DNA of 41,524 nt from Lachnospiraceae bacterium (GTDB lineage Bacteria; Bacillota; Clostridia; Lachnospirales; Lachnospiraceae). A model generated the notes under the pieces. The model was not told the origin of the DNA, ran no database searches, and saw nothing but the letters and a program-made list of their open reading frames with translations. Position numbers and translations under genes: made by a program. The stretch is taken from contig CAJTEY010000032.1 of the NCBI GenBank assembly GCA_910575775.1, positions 4,448 to 45,971 of the forward strand. Direction: 5' to 3'. This document shows, piece after piece, positions 40,840 to 41,524 of the stretch (within the stretch, counting starts at the first letter, position 1; every line of letters starts with the position of its first letter).

Positions 40840-41524
40840 TTATAAACATTCCTCTTTGCTTTTTGCCTTATCCGGCTCCGGCGCTTTTTTCTGCTGTCCC
40901 GCCTTTTCCTTCATCTGCGACAGCTTATCCTTTACGGACACCCGCCCTCCTTTCTCCGCTTCCTTCCCGGCATCCAGACGGGCAGAGAGCCGATCCAGCT
41001 TTTCAAACGCCTGATCCGCCCCGTCAATCTTCTTCCGCAGGTTCTCCACTGCCTTTTTTACAGGCGTGTTGACCGCCCTCGTCAGACCGACACCCGGCTT
41101 TTCGTCCGATGCCTCTTTCGTTCCTTTCCCGGCTAACAGCCTGCCCACGTTGGAAACGCTGTTCCCAATCTGTTTCAATTCATCCCCGATGCTGTCAATC
41201 TGGTTGGCTGTCTTTTCACAGTCCGTCATCACGTCAACCAGACGTTCCCGGTAGCCGGAAAGCATGGACTTCACGCCGGAGATTCCTTTCTGGAGAACCT
41301 TGCACATCTCCGCCCTGCCTTTTTCCTTAAAAGTGCTGACCGCCTGCGCTGCTGTTTCCACCAGACGGTTTCTTACCGCTGTCAGACGTTCCGACAGGCT
41401 TGTGACTTTCTCCTGAAGGTGGGATATTTTCTCCATAAGGTTCTCCGTAACGGACTTCGGCTGTTTCTCCTGCATCTGCGAAAGCTGCTCCCGGACACCC
41501 TGTAATTCATCCACCATTGCGGCA
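40840..41524 (-). CDS. DUF6674-like coiled-coil protein (5' end outside window)
   Basis: At least 227 codons are open through the window edge; the two codons before Met at 41517 (GCA, GCC) are also open. The protein is rich in long helices: MVDELQGVREQLSQMQEKQP at the visible start, ISHLQEKVTSLSERLTAV, then KEGISG-like and LRKKIDGADQAFEKLDRLSA segments. The tail is lysine-rich. It resembles the DUF6674 proteins of Tn1549-like elements, which have no known function. The internal Met has no ribosome site, so the true start is almost certainly upstream. Confidence 0.7.
   Translation of the reverse strand, partial: AAMVDELQGVREQLSQMQEKQPKSVTENLMEKISHLQEKVTSLSERLTAVRNRLVETAAQAVSTFKEKGRAEMCKVLQKGISGVKSMLSGYRERLVDVMTDCEKTANQIDSIGDELKQIGNSVSNVGRLLAGKGTKEASDEKPGVGLTRAVNTPVKKAVENLRKKIDGADQAFEKLDRLSARLDAGKEAEKGGRVSVKDKLSQMKEKAGQQKKAPEPDKAKSKEECL

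Larger units (their letters stand above)
24105..41524. mobile_element. Integrated Tn1549/Tn916-superfamily element (left part; right end not in window)
   Basis: The gene order is integrase, small regulators, Tn916 ORF8/ORF7-like genes, Xre, cargo with tet, oriT-like region, mobC, relaxase, TTRAP, polyvalent protein and DUF6674-like gene. This matches the integration, regulation and mobilization modules of Tn1549-like elements. The left boundary is approximate (between 24086 and 24200). Conjugation-channel (type IV secretion) genes are not seen here but may follow beyond 41524, so it may be either self-transmissible or only mobilizable. The cargo block (about 28100-33250) is visibly more AT-rich than the flanks. 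Confidence 0.85.

Noticed and set aside
1..41524. CRISPR arrays and known riboswitches
   Set aside because: No regular direct repeats with unique spacers and no recognisable riboswitch core were found; the repeats seen are operators, arm sites or hairpins.

Overview
The window looks like the chromosome of a motile gut Clostridium-type bacterium, most probably Lachnospiraceae (Bacillota), carrying part of an integrated Tn1549/Tn916-superfamily conjugative or mobilizable element. The basis is gene content (a long che operon with HD-GYP regulators, a CUT1 sugar operon, a ribosomal-protection tet gene, a Tn916-type integrase and a MobC/relaxase pair), strong AGGAGG ribosome sites and consensus sigma-A promoters. 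No species can be named from the sequence.

Region 1 (1-3790): the 3' end of an IS1182-type transposase; tRNA-Arg(ACG) with its own promoter and terminator; then two FtsX-type permease genes on the minus strand. The upstream permease has lost its N-terminus and no ABC ATPase is next to them, so this looks like the remnant of an exporter.

Region 2 (3822-15023, all minus strand): one long chemotaxis/signalling operon. From a perfect sigma-A promoter at 14995-15023 the order is REC-HD-GYP, terminator, HPt, PAS histidine kinase, REC-HD, CheR, CheB, CheY, CheA, CheW, MCP, and a strong terminator at 3744-3788. Chemoreceptor signalling, receptor methylation, a His-Asp phosphorelay and two candidate cyclic-di-GMP phosphodiesterases are therefore made together.

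Region 3 (15090-21238, minus strand): a fructan/sucrose utilisation operon (cytoplasmic GH32, lipoprotein solute-binding protein, two CUT1 permeases). It is driven by a consensus promoter with a LacI-type palindrome over the start site, and a LacI-family repressor gene lies just upstream. A divergent membrane GGDEF protein (21477-23375) and a small HD hydrolase follow.

Region 4 (about 24100 to the window end): the mobile element, whose right end is outside the window. The left end has three integrase arm-type repeats, the tyrosine recombinase, an autoregulated ribbon-helix-helix protein and a DUF6462-type protein. Next come a roughly 330-nt stretch dense in stem-loops, a Tn916-ORF8-like HTH gene, a sigma-70-like gene and a divergent Xre regulator. 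An AT-rich cargo block follows (Xre-membrane protein, tet, two GNAT proteins, an NTF2-like protein). The mobilization module is a probable oriT, an attenuator, mobC and a relaxase. After it come a DnaA-box cluster, a probable type I toxin-antitoxin locus with a 27-aa membrane peptide, a TTRAP protein, a 1536-aa polyvalent protein (ArdC-N, zincin, YodL, nucleotidyltransferase, C-terminal LPD-like region) and a truncated DUF6674-like gene.

The most interesting items are the structured RNA-like segment at 26115-26440, the type I toxin-antitoxin locus at 35539-35893, the DnaA-box cluster behind the relaxase, the polyvalent protein with an embedded nucleotidyltransferase fold, and a tet ribosomal-protection protein with Lys in place of the near-invariant switch-I Gly.
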